64,000 nt of DNA from Mytilus californianus. Its lineage: Eukaryota; Mollusca; Bivalvia; Mytilida; Mytilidae. A program made the translations under genes and the position numbers. The notes beneath the pieces were generated by a model. That model had not been told where the DNA came from, did no database searches, and saw only the letters and a list, made by a program, of their open reading frames with translations. The stretch's first letter is position 1. Every line of letters begins with the position of its first letter. The stretch is taken from contig NW_026262712.1 in the NCBI RefSeq assembly GCF_021869535.1, positions 104,908,140 to 104,972,139 on the forward strand, written 5' to 3'. Of this stretch, positions 58,448 to 64,000 are shown piece after piece.

Positions 58448-59563
58448 CACGAATGGCCCCACTCACAAAAAAAGCTTGAAGCCATTTTTAGGAGTATAAA
58501 TTTGAGAATGAAAGTCTGTATAACTGTTATTTTCACGAAATTTTCAAATTCCAAAGCCCGTAACTTCAGCAAAAATCAATGGAGCGGAACTGAACGTAAA
58601 CTCAATCTGTAACTCATCATAGTAGACTCATATACTAATAAACAGCTGCGCCATGAGCGCATGATACGTCCTTCGTCTTGTGTGTGAATTTTTATGCAAT
58701 AAGCATAAATAGTTTCTGACATACGGCTTGACATGCGAAAACCCCCTTTTTTTTTTCCAAAAAACTCAATATCTCAAAAATAAAATTTTGAATCAAAACC
58801 AAAAAGTATACAGATCTTGAGATTAATATAACTAAGAAGTGTGTAAAATTTTCAGCAATAATCATAAATCGTTTTTTGAGATACGGCGCGACATGTGAAA
58901 AACCCCTCCCCCTTTTTTAACAAAATACTCAATAACTCAAAAATAAAATTTTGAATCATCACCAAAAAGTATACAGATCTTAAGGTTAATATAACTAAGA
59001 AGTGTGTAAAGTTTTAAGCAATAATCATAAATCGTTTTTGAGATATGGCGCGACATGTGAAAAACCCCTCCCCCTTTTTTAACAAAATACTCAATAACTC
59101 AAAAATAAAATTTTGAATCATCACCAAAAAGTATACAGATCTTAAGGTTAATATAACTAAGAAGTGTGTAAAGTTTTAAGCAATAATCATACACTGTTTC
59201 TGAGATACGGCGTGACATGTGAAAAACCCCTCCCCCTTTTTTAACAAAATACTCAATATCTCTAAAATAAAATTTTGAATCATCACCAAAAAGTATACAG
59301 ATCTTAAGATTAATATAACTAAGAAGTGTGTAAAGTTTTAAGCAATAATCATAAATTGTTTTTGAGATACGGCACGACATGTGAAAAAAAACACACACCT
59401 GTTTTAGTTACTAAGTCCCGTAACTCAAAAAGTTTTAATCTTATTTTTACCAAAAAGTATACAGATCGTTTGACCATCATAAAAAACAACTATGTTAAGT
59501 TTCAGGAAATTTGGATAAGTCATTCTCAAGTTACAGTGCGACATGTTTACGCCGGACAGACAG

Positions 59564-59598
<35 letters not shown>

Positions 59599-60314
59599 GA
59601 CGGACGGACGGACGGACGGACGGACAGACGGACACCGAACATTTGTATACCATAATACGTCCTGTCAAAAATTTGACGGGCGTATAAAAATCAGCTCAAT
59701 ATGTTAAGGTGGAGTGACAGAATGACGGAATGACAGATAAGGGTAAAGCTATATGGCCCCGACAACTTCGTTGCGGGGCCATAAAAATACAGATTACTCA
59801 TACTGATAATGTTCAGAAATGGTTCTGAAGCAGGAAAGTTTTCTCTATGATAAAACTTTCATCCAAAATTAATAATTCAAATACAAATCACACTGCTGTT
59901 AACCTCTTGTTTAAAATGTTTGTGTATGAATAAGTCACAAATTTATGTCTAAGTATACGATTACTTCTAGTTGAAACACTTTATTCTGATATGGGATGGA
60001 CAGATGCACAACTGAAAACATAATGCACTCTGCTATCATAAGCTTGGCATAAAAGGTAGCTTTATGAAAATTCTCAATGATACTAAAACATTATCTGAGA
60101 AAGAAGACTGAACCAATGATTACTTATCAATTAGGACTATATACCTTCATCTGAGCTTTCTCTCCCAGTACATACAGAGACACTCTCTTAAAACCTTGAA
60201 CTGAGGAGTTGATGATGTCACCTTGATTAATCGACATACCAGACGACACAGATAAACGTGATGGGTCTACTGTTGTTCGGGTTTTTTCCTTGATACTACC
60301 AATTCTTCCGAAAG
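35789..60314 (-). CDS. Sbf: SET-binding factor (myotubularin-related 5/13) gene, 3' two thirds, 12 exons plus one cassette
   Basis: SBF1/2 proteins are pseudophosphatase scaffolds; family members act as DENN-type Rab GEFs and partner active myotubularins at endosomal membranes. In transcript order the exons are 60145-60314, 56840-57013, 55188-55292, 54525-54710, 53956-54136, (53280-53397 cassette), 52523-52647, 44495-44719, 43371-43668, 40730-40891, 38990-39150, 37359-37490, 35789-35878. Without the cassette this gives 668 residues plus stop. Order of parts: linker after GRAM, myotubularin core with the dead loop [10 protein letters not shown], coiled coil, C1 finger, PH domain. [39 protein letters not shown] and LRPYSNL are family hallmarks. 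DENN and GRAM exons lie beyond 64 kb. The 7.8-kb intron 44720-52522 is almost all satellite. Identity as SBF is secure; SBF1 versus SBF2 cannot be decided. Confidence 0.95.
36870..37150 (+). repeat. Intronic repeat with internally duplicated words
   Basis: ccttacaatcattcc(a/t)ata occurs at about 36962, 37110 and 37133, together with twofold acatgcaag(t/a)cagacatgta. It belongs to a low-copy tandem or dispersed repeat in the last SBF intron. Confidence 0.5.
37359..37490 (-). CDS. Sbf: SBF exon, middle of PH domain
   Basis: Encodes [20 protein letters not shown]... to ...DENAAFE, 44 codons in phase 0, matching [21 protein letters not shown]. Acceptor GTTTTCAG, donor GTAAGG. Confidence 0.95.
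37836..38110 (+). repeat. Dispersed element ending in ctactatcgtaggtggagca
   Basis: Head tgtgtccatagtacacggat, middle aagtttcaagttgattggaa, degenerate acggatgaacggacaaacga microsatellite, and tail ctactatcgtaggtggagca. A second, interrupted copy lies at 52728-53268. The tail hairpin and microsatellite match the design of the larger elements in this gene. Confidence 0.6.
38111..38989. other. Intron, low-level repeat-like text only
   Basis: No exon or clear repeat boundary could be supported before the PH exon at 38990. Confidence 0.4.
38990..39150 (-). CDS. Sbf: SBF exon, first half of PH domain
   Basis: Encodes [20 protein letters not shown]... then [20 protein letters not shown] and VLDSTKHQ. 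Human SBF1 has [28 protein letters not shown]. The basic residues are those of a PH phosphoinositide-binding loop. Acceptor TTTCCAG, donor GTGAAC. Confidence 0.96.
39362..39390 (+). repeat. (TGTA)n microsatellite
   Basis: About six TGTA/ATGT units preceding cagtatgtacatag. Confidence 0.85.
39680..39885 (-). mobile_element. tRNA-derived SINE-like element, reverse
   Basis: On the - strand it reads gtggtctagtggttaagaca, a good box-A-like start, then a weak box B (gtgattctgac). On the + strand this is the segment ending aaccactagaccacaaaccc. The 103-codon frame just left of it is not supported. Confidence 0.45.
39926..40152 (+). mobile_element. tRNA-derived SINE
   Basis: Starts ggggtctctgtggctgagtg (box A TGGCTGAGTGG), with box B GTTCGACTCC about 65 bp later, then a tRNA-unrelated body and a tail attaaacattcaatcaatcc. 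The arrangement is typical of a Pol III SINE. It is head-away from the reverse element at 39680-39885. Confidence 0.75.
40424..40729 (-). repeat. 100-bp tandem array derived from an SBF exon end plus its donor
   Basis: Three extra copies of the Ser-rich linker coding sequence and following splice donor lie directly downstream of exon 40730-40891. The word cctc(c/a)tgac begins at 40434, 40534, 40635 and, in the real exon, 40735. The nearest copy keeps GTAAGT, the next has GC in place of GT, the last is mutated but has a nearby GTATGT. Confidence 0.9.
40730..40891 (-). CDS. Sbf: SBF exon with second half of C1 domain and Ser-rich linker
   Basis: Encodes [18 protein letters not shown] then [12 protein letters not shown] and a Ser/Gly-rich linker. 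With the previous exon the finger reads H-X12-C-X2-C-X13-C-X2-C-X4-H-X2-C-X7-C, a complete C1 signature. Thr stands where many diacylglycerol-binding C1 domains have Gln27 (LKTG versus VKQG). Acceptor CTTACAG, donor GTAAGT at 40724-40729. The linker part and donor are repeated three more times downstream. Confidence 0.93.
41299..41700 (+). mobile_element. Element with two 162-bp core repeats, microsatellite and hairpin tail
   Basis: Ends are inverted: tagtcccctacc at the left and ggtaggggacta at the right. The core word acttgatct(g/a)taactt occurs at 41344 and 41506, 162 bp apart. A (GACA)n run at about 41617-41640 precedes the tail. No protein is encoded. I read it as a pearl-like non-autonomous element (inference from architecture). 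Confidence 0.7.
42150..42494 (-). repeat. Dispersed repeat, reverse copy
   Basis: Contains cactgtcccaggttaggg and ends ggatagttgtcgcactggca then ccacatctccttat. Same family as 4131-4330 and 52900-53165. The stretch 41701-42149 shows nothing else. Confidence 0.55.
42495..43370 (-). repeat. 53-bp tandem array derived from the C1 exon end plus its donor (about 16 copies)
   Basis: Each unit reads, on the - strand, TTCTCAGGTGTTATGGGG..., the last coding bases of exon 43371-43668, then the donor GTGAGTTTGTTAAC. Spacing is exactly 53 bp at 43161, 43214, 43267, 43320 and the true exon end. The array runs from the exon for about 870 bp into the intron, with little divergence. Confidence 0.93.
43371..43668 (-). 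CDS. Sbf: SBF exon with coiled coil and first half of C1 domain
   Basis: Encodes [20 protein letters not shown]... then [17 protein letters not shown] and LWGFLKTG. The first part is a likely coiled coil, the last 35 residues the N-terminal half of a C1 zinc finger. Acceptor TTTGTAG; donor GTGAGT at 43365-43370, ending in phase 1. The exon's last ~40 bases and donor are repeated about 16 more times downstream. Confidence 0.94.
43895..44135 (-). repeat. Dispersed repeat, reverse copy
   Basis: Contains tgctcattgttgaaggccgt, ctatagttgctta and taccacatctccttatttta; colinear with 53040-53165. Confidence 0.65.
44495..44719 (-). CDS. Sbf: SBF exon LRPYSNL, end of myotubularin domain
   Basis: Encodes [20 protein letters not shown]... 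to ...ESFKVLLQ, 75 codons in phase 0. The family block is VLRPYSNVSNLKVWDFY. Acceptor AATTGCAG, donor GTACAG. The 7.8-kb satellite intron lies immediately upstream in the transcript. Confidence 0.95.
45003..46234. repeat. 30-bp minisatellite, about 41 units, in the 7.8-kb SBF intron
   Basis: Unit ataaaatgatgtgggg plus cggtagagagggac, 30 bp, with g/a-rich + strand. Because 30 is a multiple of three, long frames of 435, 270 and 190 codons appear on both strands; they are artefacts. Segments near 45121 and 45661 are near-identical over about 300 bp, showing a 540-bp higher-order period. Confidence 0.95.
46235..49753 (+). mobile_element. Element with ~20 core repeats of 166 bp (copy A)
   Basis: Head ctagaggctctcaagagcct then gtgtcgctcacctg, a stretch of unique leader, about 20 tandem 166-bp units (cattcatgccatgtttggtt... 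cggccatcttgga...), then a tail with gacgacggacgacggac and the hairpin ggcccttcgggcc just before gtgagctaa. The 60-odd-codon frames repeated in it are artefacts. Architecture fits bivalve pearl/Helentron-like non-autonomous elements. Confidence 0.85.
49754..52281 (+). mobile_element. Second element of the same family (copy B), directly abutting copy A
   Basis: Repeats the head ctagaggctctcaagagcct immediately after the tail of copy A, followed by about 13 units of 166 bp and the same tail. Its units form a separate subfamily (ttggatgatggatcggctac versus ttggattatggatcggcttc in A). The minisatellite resumes right after it. Confidence 0.85.
52282..52375. repeat. Right remnant of the 30-bp minisatellite
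   Basis: Reads aagtgggtcggtagggaggg and two to three further degenerate units. It shows that copies A and B lie inside the array that starts at 45003. Confidence 0.9.
52523..52647 (-). CDS. Sbf: SBF exon [12 protein letters not shown]
   Basis: Encodes [20 protein letters not shown]... to ...[10 protein letters not shown], matching SVWEYVDR...FYNYMYAPEDAE of human SBF1. Begins with two codon bases and ends in phase 0. Acceptor TTTTTCAG, donor GTTTGT. Confidence 0.94.
52728..53268 (+). repeat. Dispersed element (37836-38110 family) interrupted by another repeat
   Basis: Left part ccatgttaagtggaccttga... aagttttaagttgatgcg; right part gatggacagaccagtaaaat... cctctactgtggtaagcaag. Between them (about 52860-53165) lies a reverse copy of the tggtatgattgccaatgag family, so this is a nested insertion. 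Confidence 0.55.
53280..53397 (-). CDS. Sbf: SBF probable cassette exon (118 nt)
   Basis: A stop-free frame of 39 codons plus one base reads [20 protein letters not shown]... to ...SPTHKSEQ, bounded by acceptor ATCATAG and donor GTATGT. Its 3' phase fits the next exon. Its 5' phase fits the previous exon only if that exon uses its downstream donor; together they add 41 codons. I do not recognise the inserted sequence. An undetected microexon upstream is the main alternative. Confidence 0.6.
53956..54136 (-). CDS. Sbf: SBF exon 5, [13 protein letters not shown], with two possible donors
   Basis: Encodes [20 protein letters not shown]... to ...FDDPDED plus one base. Donor GTAGGG (53950-53955) joins in phase to exon 52523-52647. 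A second donor five bases downstream, GTTTAT (53945-53950), would extend the exon to 53951 and fits the cassette exon instead. Acceptor TTTGAACAG. Confidence 0.94.
54525..54710 (-). CDS. Sbf: SBF exon 4, FYRTIEGF...FGHRF
   Basis: Encodes [20 protein letters not shown]... to ...[10 protein letters not shown], 62 codons in phase 0. This is the most conserved myotubularin stretch after the active-site loop. Acceptor TTCCAAAG, donor GTTAGT. Confidence 0.96.
55070..55140 (-). repeat. Fragment of the tggtatgattgccaatgag family, reverse
   Basis: ggtggatagttgtctcattg then ataccacatctcctcatttt on the + strand. Confidence 0.65.
55188..55292 (-). CDS. Sbf: SBF exon 3, inactive phosphatase loop
   Basis: Encodes [15 protein letters not shown] then [20 protein letters not shown], 35 codons. 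Active myotubularins have C-S-D-G-W-D-R here; the mussel loop has Leu and Glu for Cys and Ser and Ile for Arg, so it cannot form the phosphocysteine intermediate. Acceptor TTTATAG, donor GTAATT. Confidence 0.96.
55293..56599. other. SBF intron, no recognised element
   Basis: About 1.3 kb of AT-rich sequence with short frames on the + strand (55483-55698, 55851-56116) that I cannot relate to any family. Confidence 0.45.
56600..56839 (-). repeat. 45-bp tandem array derived from an SBF exon end plus its donor
   Basis: Units of 45 bp repeat the coding end for EESEWLLQ and the donor of exon 56840-57013. The word ttacc begins at 56701, 56746, 56791 and, at the real donor, 56836. GTAAGT is intact in two copies; older copies at 56618 and 56656 are diverged. 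A + strand frame of 67 codons through the array is an artefact. Confidence 0.9.
56840..57013 (-). CDS. Sbf: SBF exon 2, MESFPK / ESEWLLQ
   Basis: Encodes [20 protein letters not shown]... to ...[10 protein letters not shown], 58 codons in phase 0, with the [13 protein letters not shown] core of the family. Acceptor CATTGCAG, donor GTAAGT. The last 30 bases and donor are repeated downstream in a 45-bp array. Confidence 0.95.
57106..58295 (+). mobile_element. hAT-type DNA transposon, non-autonomous, with perfect 8-bp target duplication
   Basis: CACTAGGC occurs at 57098-57105 and again at 58296-58303. The ends are inverted: TATAGTTGCCAACT at the left and CATACTTGCCAACC as reverse complement of the right. 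An 8-bp duplication with short terminal inverted repeats is the hAT signature. Inside is a decayed transposase-like coding remnant. The element lies in the SBF intron 57014-60144, opposite to the gene. Confidence 0.85.
57690..58133 (+). pseudogene. Decayed hAT transposase C-terminal remnant
   Basis: Reads, with stops and frame changes, fragments such as [31 protein letters not shown] and [28 protein letters not shown] resembles the conserved NAxxERxFS motif of the hAT C-terminal dimerisation domain. Multiple in-frame stops in 57740-57870 and a frameshift near 58010-58025 make it non-functional. Acceptor TATTTCAG at 57689 and a GTGAAT donor after 58133 suggest an ancestral spliced exon. Confidence 0.65.
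58303..58441. mobile_element. 139-bp MITE with near-perfect terminal inverted repeats
   Basis: Left cccgtagccaaggggggtt and right aacccccctggctacggg are inverted copies. It directly abuts the right target duplication of the hAT element, so the hAT may have inserted at its edge. Confidence 0.7.
58445..59785 (+). mobile_element. Pearl-like element split by a second such element
   Basis: Ends are inverted: atggcccc near 58446 and ggggccat near 59783, with a tail hairpin around ggccccgacaacttcgttgc. The body to 58640 and from 59691 belongs to this element; the middle is another element. Confidence 0.6.
58642..59690 (+). mobile_element. Inner element with five ~162-bp core repeats, microsatellite and tail
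   Basis: Head cagctgcgccatgagcgcat, then core units in which aaaaagtatacagatc recurs at 58801, 58964, 59126, 59288 and 59452 (162-164 bp apart), a long gacagacg/gacggacg microsatellite at 59560-59630, and tail cataatacgtcctgtcaaaa then gacgggcgtataaaaa. No protein is encoded; the 99- and 109-codon frames are repeat artefacts. Confidence 0.8.
60145..60314 (-). CDS. Sbf: SBF exon 1 of window (linker before myotubularin core)
   Basis: Encodes [20 protein letters not shown]... to ...[11 protein letters not shown], matching the SBF segment that ends LYVLGDK. Acceptor TTATTTCAG, donor GTATAT; starts with two bases of a split codon, so at least one more exon lies upstream. Confidence 0.9.
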
Positions 60315-62000
60315 CTGAAATAAAATAAAGTTCATCTTAGTTTCAGAATAACAAGTACCACATGATGTCAAACTGACCAATTGAATGGAGAATGGAATGC
60401 ATGGTTTTTTTTGCAAACAAATCAATGATCAGCAAGATTCCATAGTAAATATATAATCAGATGAATTACAAATATACTTAACAAAGAGCCCAAACTATCA
60501 AACATAAGACATTTTAAAAATGAAAGACACAACAATCATTTTCCTTAAAGAAAAAAAATTGCTAAATATCATTCTTATCAACTGTTATCTGAAATTAATC
60601 CTTAGAAAAATAGTGAAAAAATTTCTGTGTTAATATTTCTCAAAAACATAACCCACATAATAAAGAATTGAATTCATCTTTTAATGTATATGAAAATGTT
60701 GATTTAAAAACAAAGCTGAAATTATTGCTCTTTTCAGAAGTACCATATTTCAACACTCTATCCCCAAACACTATCTAAGGGCACTATCTTTCCTGTACAT
60801 GCCAAACTTCCATACTCGTTAGTGTCATTACAAGTTATATGAACAACAAGTCAATCATTATAATAACTTGACAATTGTACATGTGGGCTGCTATACACTT
60901 GTTAGTAATCTTGTACATGTAGACCTTATCTTTTATAATCAGTGCTGTTAAGTCTGAAAATGTTGTGCCTATACATTCAAAAATTTAAATAAAATTTTTT
61001 TTTTCTCCTATTGGAATTTCTATGCATTGTCACAATAAGAACAGATAGCATTTTCCCTGTAAAATCAAAAGAATCTTGCAAATTGAATTTTCCTATACAA
61101 ATTATCTCTCTTACAAATTCTGTAATTTATTGTGGCACAACAAAAAATCAAACTTAATGTAGACTGTTTACCAACTGTGACATAGTACTAACACTCATGT
61201 GGTATATGCTTTTTATAATTTCTCAATACAAGGTACTTTTTCTAAATAACTTTAAAAGCATAGGTTTTGAAGATTTTTTGCATTGATATATATCATAAAA
61301 TTTCACAAGGAGATGCTCTGGTTAAATTTCTGAAAGGTTCTGATGATGTGTATAATATGGAAAAGAGGTGTATTAAGCTCTGGGTTTTATTAAGTTGTGA
61401 AATGTACTACAATTATGTCTGAAGTGTTGTTAATATCATATTTTTATCTCTGAGCTTTGAAAAATTGAATTTGAAAATATACTTTTATTGTTGTCTATGA
61501 AATCATGTGTTAGTAAATAATAATTTACATCTTCACGATCATTTCTACTTTAATATTTTCGATTGAGTTATGTAATGTTTTCATGTTCAGAGTGATCTCA
61601 AACAAAAGTTATCAACTTAATACTTGCAATATTTAAGTTTTACTAACATTAATTAGTCAATAAATAAAATCTATTATTTAATTAGTAATAACAATTAGTC
61701 AATTATTTTGGCAAAAAAAATGTGAAACTACAATGAATTATTTGCTGCACACGCAGTACACCGTTATAACATATATCTAAGCATGACACACAAAGTTCTG
61801 CAGTCATTTTATATGGGCAGATAACTCTGCAGAGAAAATCTAAGTCACTTCAGTGCATGCAGCATTATATGTTAAGCATATACTTTGCCATGAGCCTCTA
61901 GATCTGGTTCTCCTAGGCAATGTTAAAACTGAAATATATATATTATATATGGTATACTTAAGTGAAATATAAATAACTATGCCTGAATCATATGTTATAA
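60315..62000. other. SBF intron, nothing recognised
   Basis: AT-rich. No further SBF exon was found up to the right edge of the window. Confidence 0.5.
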
Positions 62001-64000
62001 TAAAATGCTCCGCAGGGCGCAGCTTGATACGACCGCAGAGGTCGAACCCTGAACAGTTGGGGCAAGTATGGACACAACATTCAAGCTTGATACAGCTCTG
62101 AATTTAGATTGTGATTAAATATTTGACACAGCATAGGTTTCTGACACAGAATGAATGTGGTCTAAGAACTTAAAAATTTTAAATTGGACATTCACCTATT
62201 ATGGTCCAATATCCAAAATCTAAATACATGGTTAGATTCAGCATATCAAAGAACCCCAAGAATTCAATTTTTGATGAAATCAAACAAAGTTTAATTTTGG
62301 ACCCTTTTGATCTCAATGTGGACAAAAATGATAACAGGGCCCAAAAATCAAAAATCTAAATACATGGTTAGATTCAGCATATCAAAGAACCCCATATATT
62401 CAATTTTTGTTGAAATCAAACAAAGTTTAATTTTGGACCCCGATTTGGACCAACTTGAAAACTGGGCCCATAATCAAAAATCTAAATACATGGTTAGATT
62501 CAGCATATCAAAGAACCCCATATATTCAATTTTTGTTGAAATCAAACAAAGTTTAATTTTGGACCCCGATTTGGACCAACTTGAAAACTGGGCCCATAAT
62601 CAAAAATCTAAATACATGGTTAGATTCAGCATATCAAAGAACCCCATATATTCAATTTTTGATGAAATCAAACAAAGTTTAATTTTGGACCCTTTTGATC
62701 TCAATGTGGACAAAGTTGATAACGGGGCCCAACAATCAAAAATCTAAATACATGGTTAGATTCAGCATATCAAAGAACCCCATATATTCAATTTTTGTTG
62801 AAATCAAACAAAGTTTAATTTTGGACCCCGATTTGGACCAACTTGAAAACTGGGCCCAAAATCAAAAATCTAAATACATGGTTAGATTCAGCATATCAAA
62901 GAACCCCATATATTCAATTTTTGTTGAAATCAAACAAAGTTTAATTTTGGACCGTGATTTGGACCAACTTGAAAACTGGGCCCATAATCAAAAATCTAAA
63001 TACATGGTTAGATTCAGCATATCAAAGAACCCCATATATTCAATTTTTGTTGAAATCAAACAAAGTTTAATTTTGGACCCCGATTTGGACCAACTTGAAA
63101 ACTGGGCCCATAATCAAAAATCTAAATACATGGTTAGATTCAGCATATCAAAGAACCCCATATATTCAATTTTTGATGAAATCAAACAAAGTTTAATTTT
63201 GGACCCTTTTGATCTCAATGTGGACAAAGTTGATAACGGGGCCCAACAATCAAAAATCTAAATACATGGTTAGATTCAGCATATCAAAGAACCCCAAGAA
63301 TTCAATTTTTGATGAAATCAAACAAAGTTTAATTTTGGACCCTTTTGATCTCAATGTGGACAAAATCGATAACAGGGCCCAAAAATCAAAAATCTAAATA
63401 CATGGTTAGATTCAGCATATCAAAGAACCCCATATATTCAATTTTTGTTGAAATCAAACAAAGTTTAATTTTGGACCCCGATTTGGACCAACTTGAAAAC
63501 TGGGCCCATAATCAAAATCTAAATACATGTTTAGATTCAGCATATCAAAGAACCCTAAAAATTCAATTTTTGTTAAAATCAAACTAAGTTTAATTTTGGA
63601 CCCTTTGGACCTTTATGTAGACCAATTTGAAAATGGAACCAAAACTTAAGAATCTAAATACACGGTTAGATTCGGCATATCAAAGAACCCCAATAATTCA
63701 ATTTTTGATGAAATCAAACAAAGTTAAATTTTGGACCCTTTGGACTTCAATGTGGACCAATTTAAAAACGGGGCCCAAAATCCAAAAACTTAATACACGG
63801 TTAGATTCAGCATATTACAGAACCCCATATATTCAATTTTTGTTTAAATCAAACAAAGTTTAATTTTGGACCCCGATTTGGACCAACTTGAAAACTGGGC
63901 CCATAATCAAAAATCTAAATACATGGTTAGATTCAGCATATCAAAGAACCCCATATATTCAATTTTTGTTGAAATCAAACAAAGTTTAATTATGGACCCC
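62001..64000 (+). mobile_element. Element head followed by 126/136-bp tandem core array, running off the window
   Basis: Head aaaatgctccgcagggcgca, cgaccgcagaggtcgaaccc and ggggcaagtatggacacaac, then about 14 units sharing taaatacatggttagattca. Two unit types alternate: 126 bp with ccccgatttggaccaact and 136 bp with cttttgatctcaatgtgg. The stop-free 126-bp unit produces frames of up to 188 codons that are artefacts. The tail lies beyond the window. Confidence 0.85.

Noticed and set aside
62307..63863. Frames of 146 and 188 codons with KSKYMVRFSISKNPIYSIF repeats
   Set aside because: Produced by the 126-bp stop-free tandem unit; the 136-bp units break the frame. No independent evidence of coding.

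Overview
The window is eukaryotic, AT-rich and intron-rich, and looks like genomic DNA of a marine mussel (Mytilus or a close bivalve). The species call is an inference. It rests on many dispersed repeats that I associate with mussel genomes, for example fragments around 'tggtatgattgccaatgag', the 'gagaggc...gatacc' family, and elements ending in 'ggcccttcgggccaggtgag'. No prokaryotic-style genes, rRNA or CRISPR arrays were seen. Almost all long open frames are repeat artefacts. Real coding sequence is in short exons, which I joined by splice-site phase and by family homology recalled from memory.

Left part, 1-25.9 kb, + strand: 18 exons of an M28 metallopeptidase of the glutamate carboxypeptidase II / NAALADase family, from codon 1 at position 16 to the stop at 25225. 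All exon phases agree. The N-terminal exon with the expected membrane anchor lies to the left of the window. All five zinc ligands and the catalytic Glu are present, but several substrate-pocket residues of human GCPII are replaced.

Middle, 25.9-35.8 kb: intergenic or 3'-UTR sequence between two tail-to-tail genes, with scattered old repeats and no supported gene.

Right part, 35.8-64 kb, - strand: the C-terminal two thirds of a SET-binding-factor gene (SBF1/2, MTMR5/MTMR13). It encodes the end of a GRAM/linker region, a catalytically dead myotubularin domain, a coiled coil, a canonical C1 zinc finger and a C-terminal PH domain. Twelve exons join in frame, and a thirteenth looks like a cassette exon that needs a coupled alternative donor. 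The N-terminal DENN region lies beyond 64 kb.

The SBF introns are packed with tandem repeats. Three arrays (100 bp, 53 bp and 45 bp units) are each built from the 3' end of the adjacent exon plus its own 5' splice site and intron start, so each true donor is followed by a run of decoy donors. This exon-donor-derived satellite pattern is the most unusual thing I see. The 7.8-kb intron also holds a 30-bp minisatellite interrupted by two back-to-back elements with 166-bp core repeats. Other introns hold elements of the same design (head, about 160-bp core repeats, microsatellite, hairpin tail), which resembles bivalve 'pearl'/Helentron-type non-autonomous elements. There is also a hAT element with a perfect 8-bp target duplication and a decayed transposase remnant. 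In the peptidase gene, one intron carries a TTAA-flanked foldback MITE.
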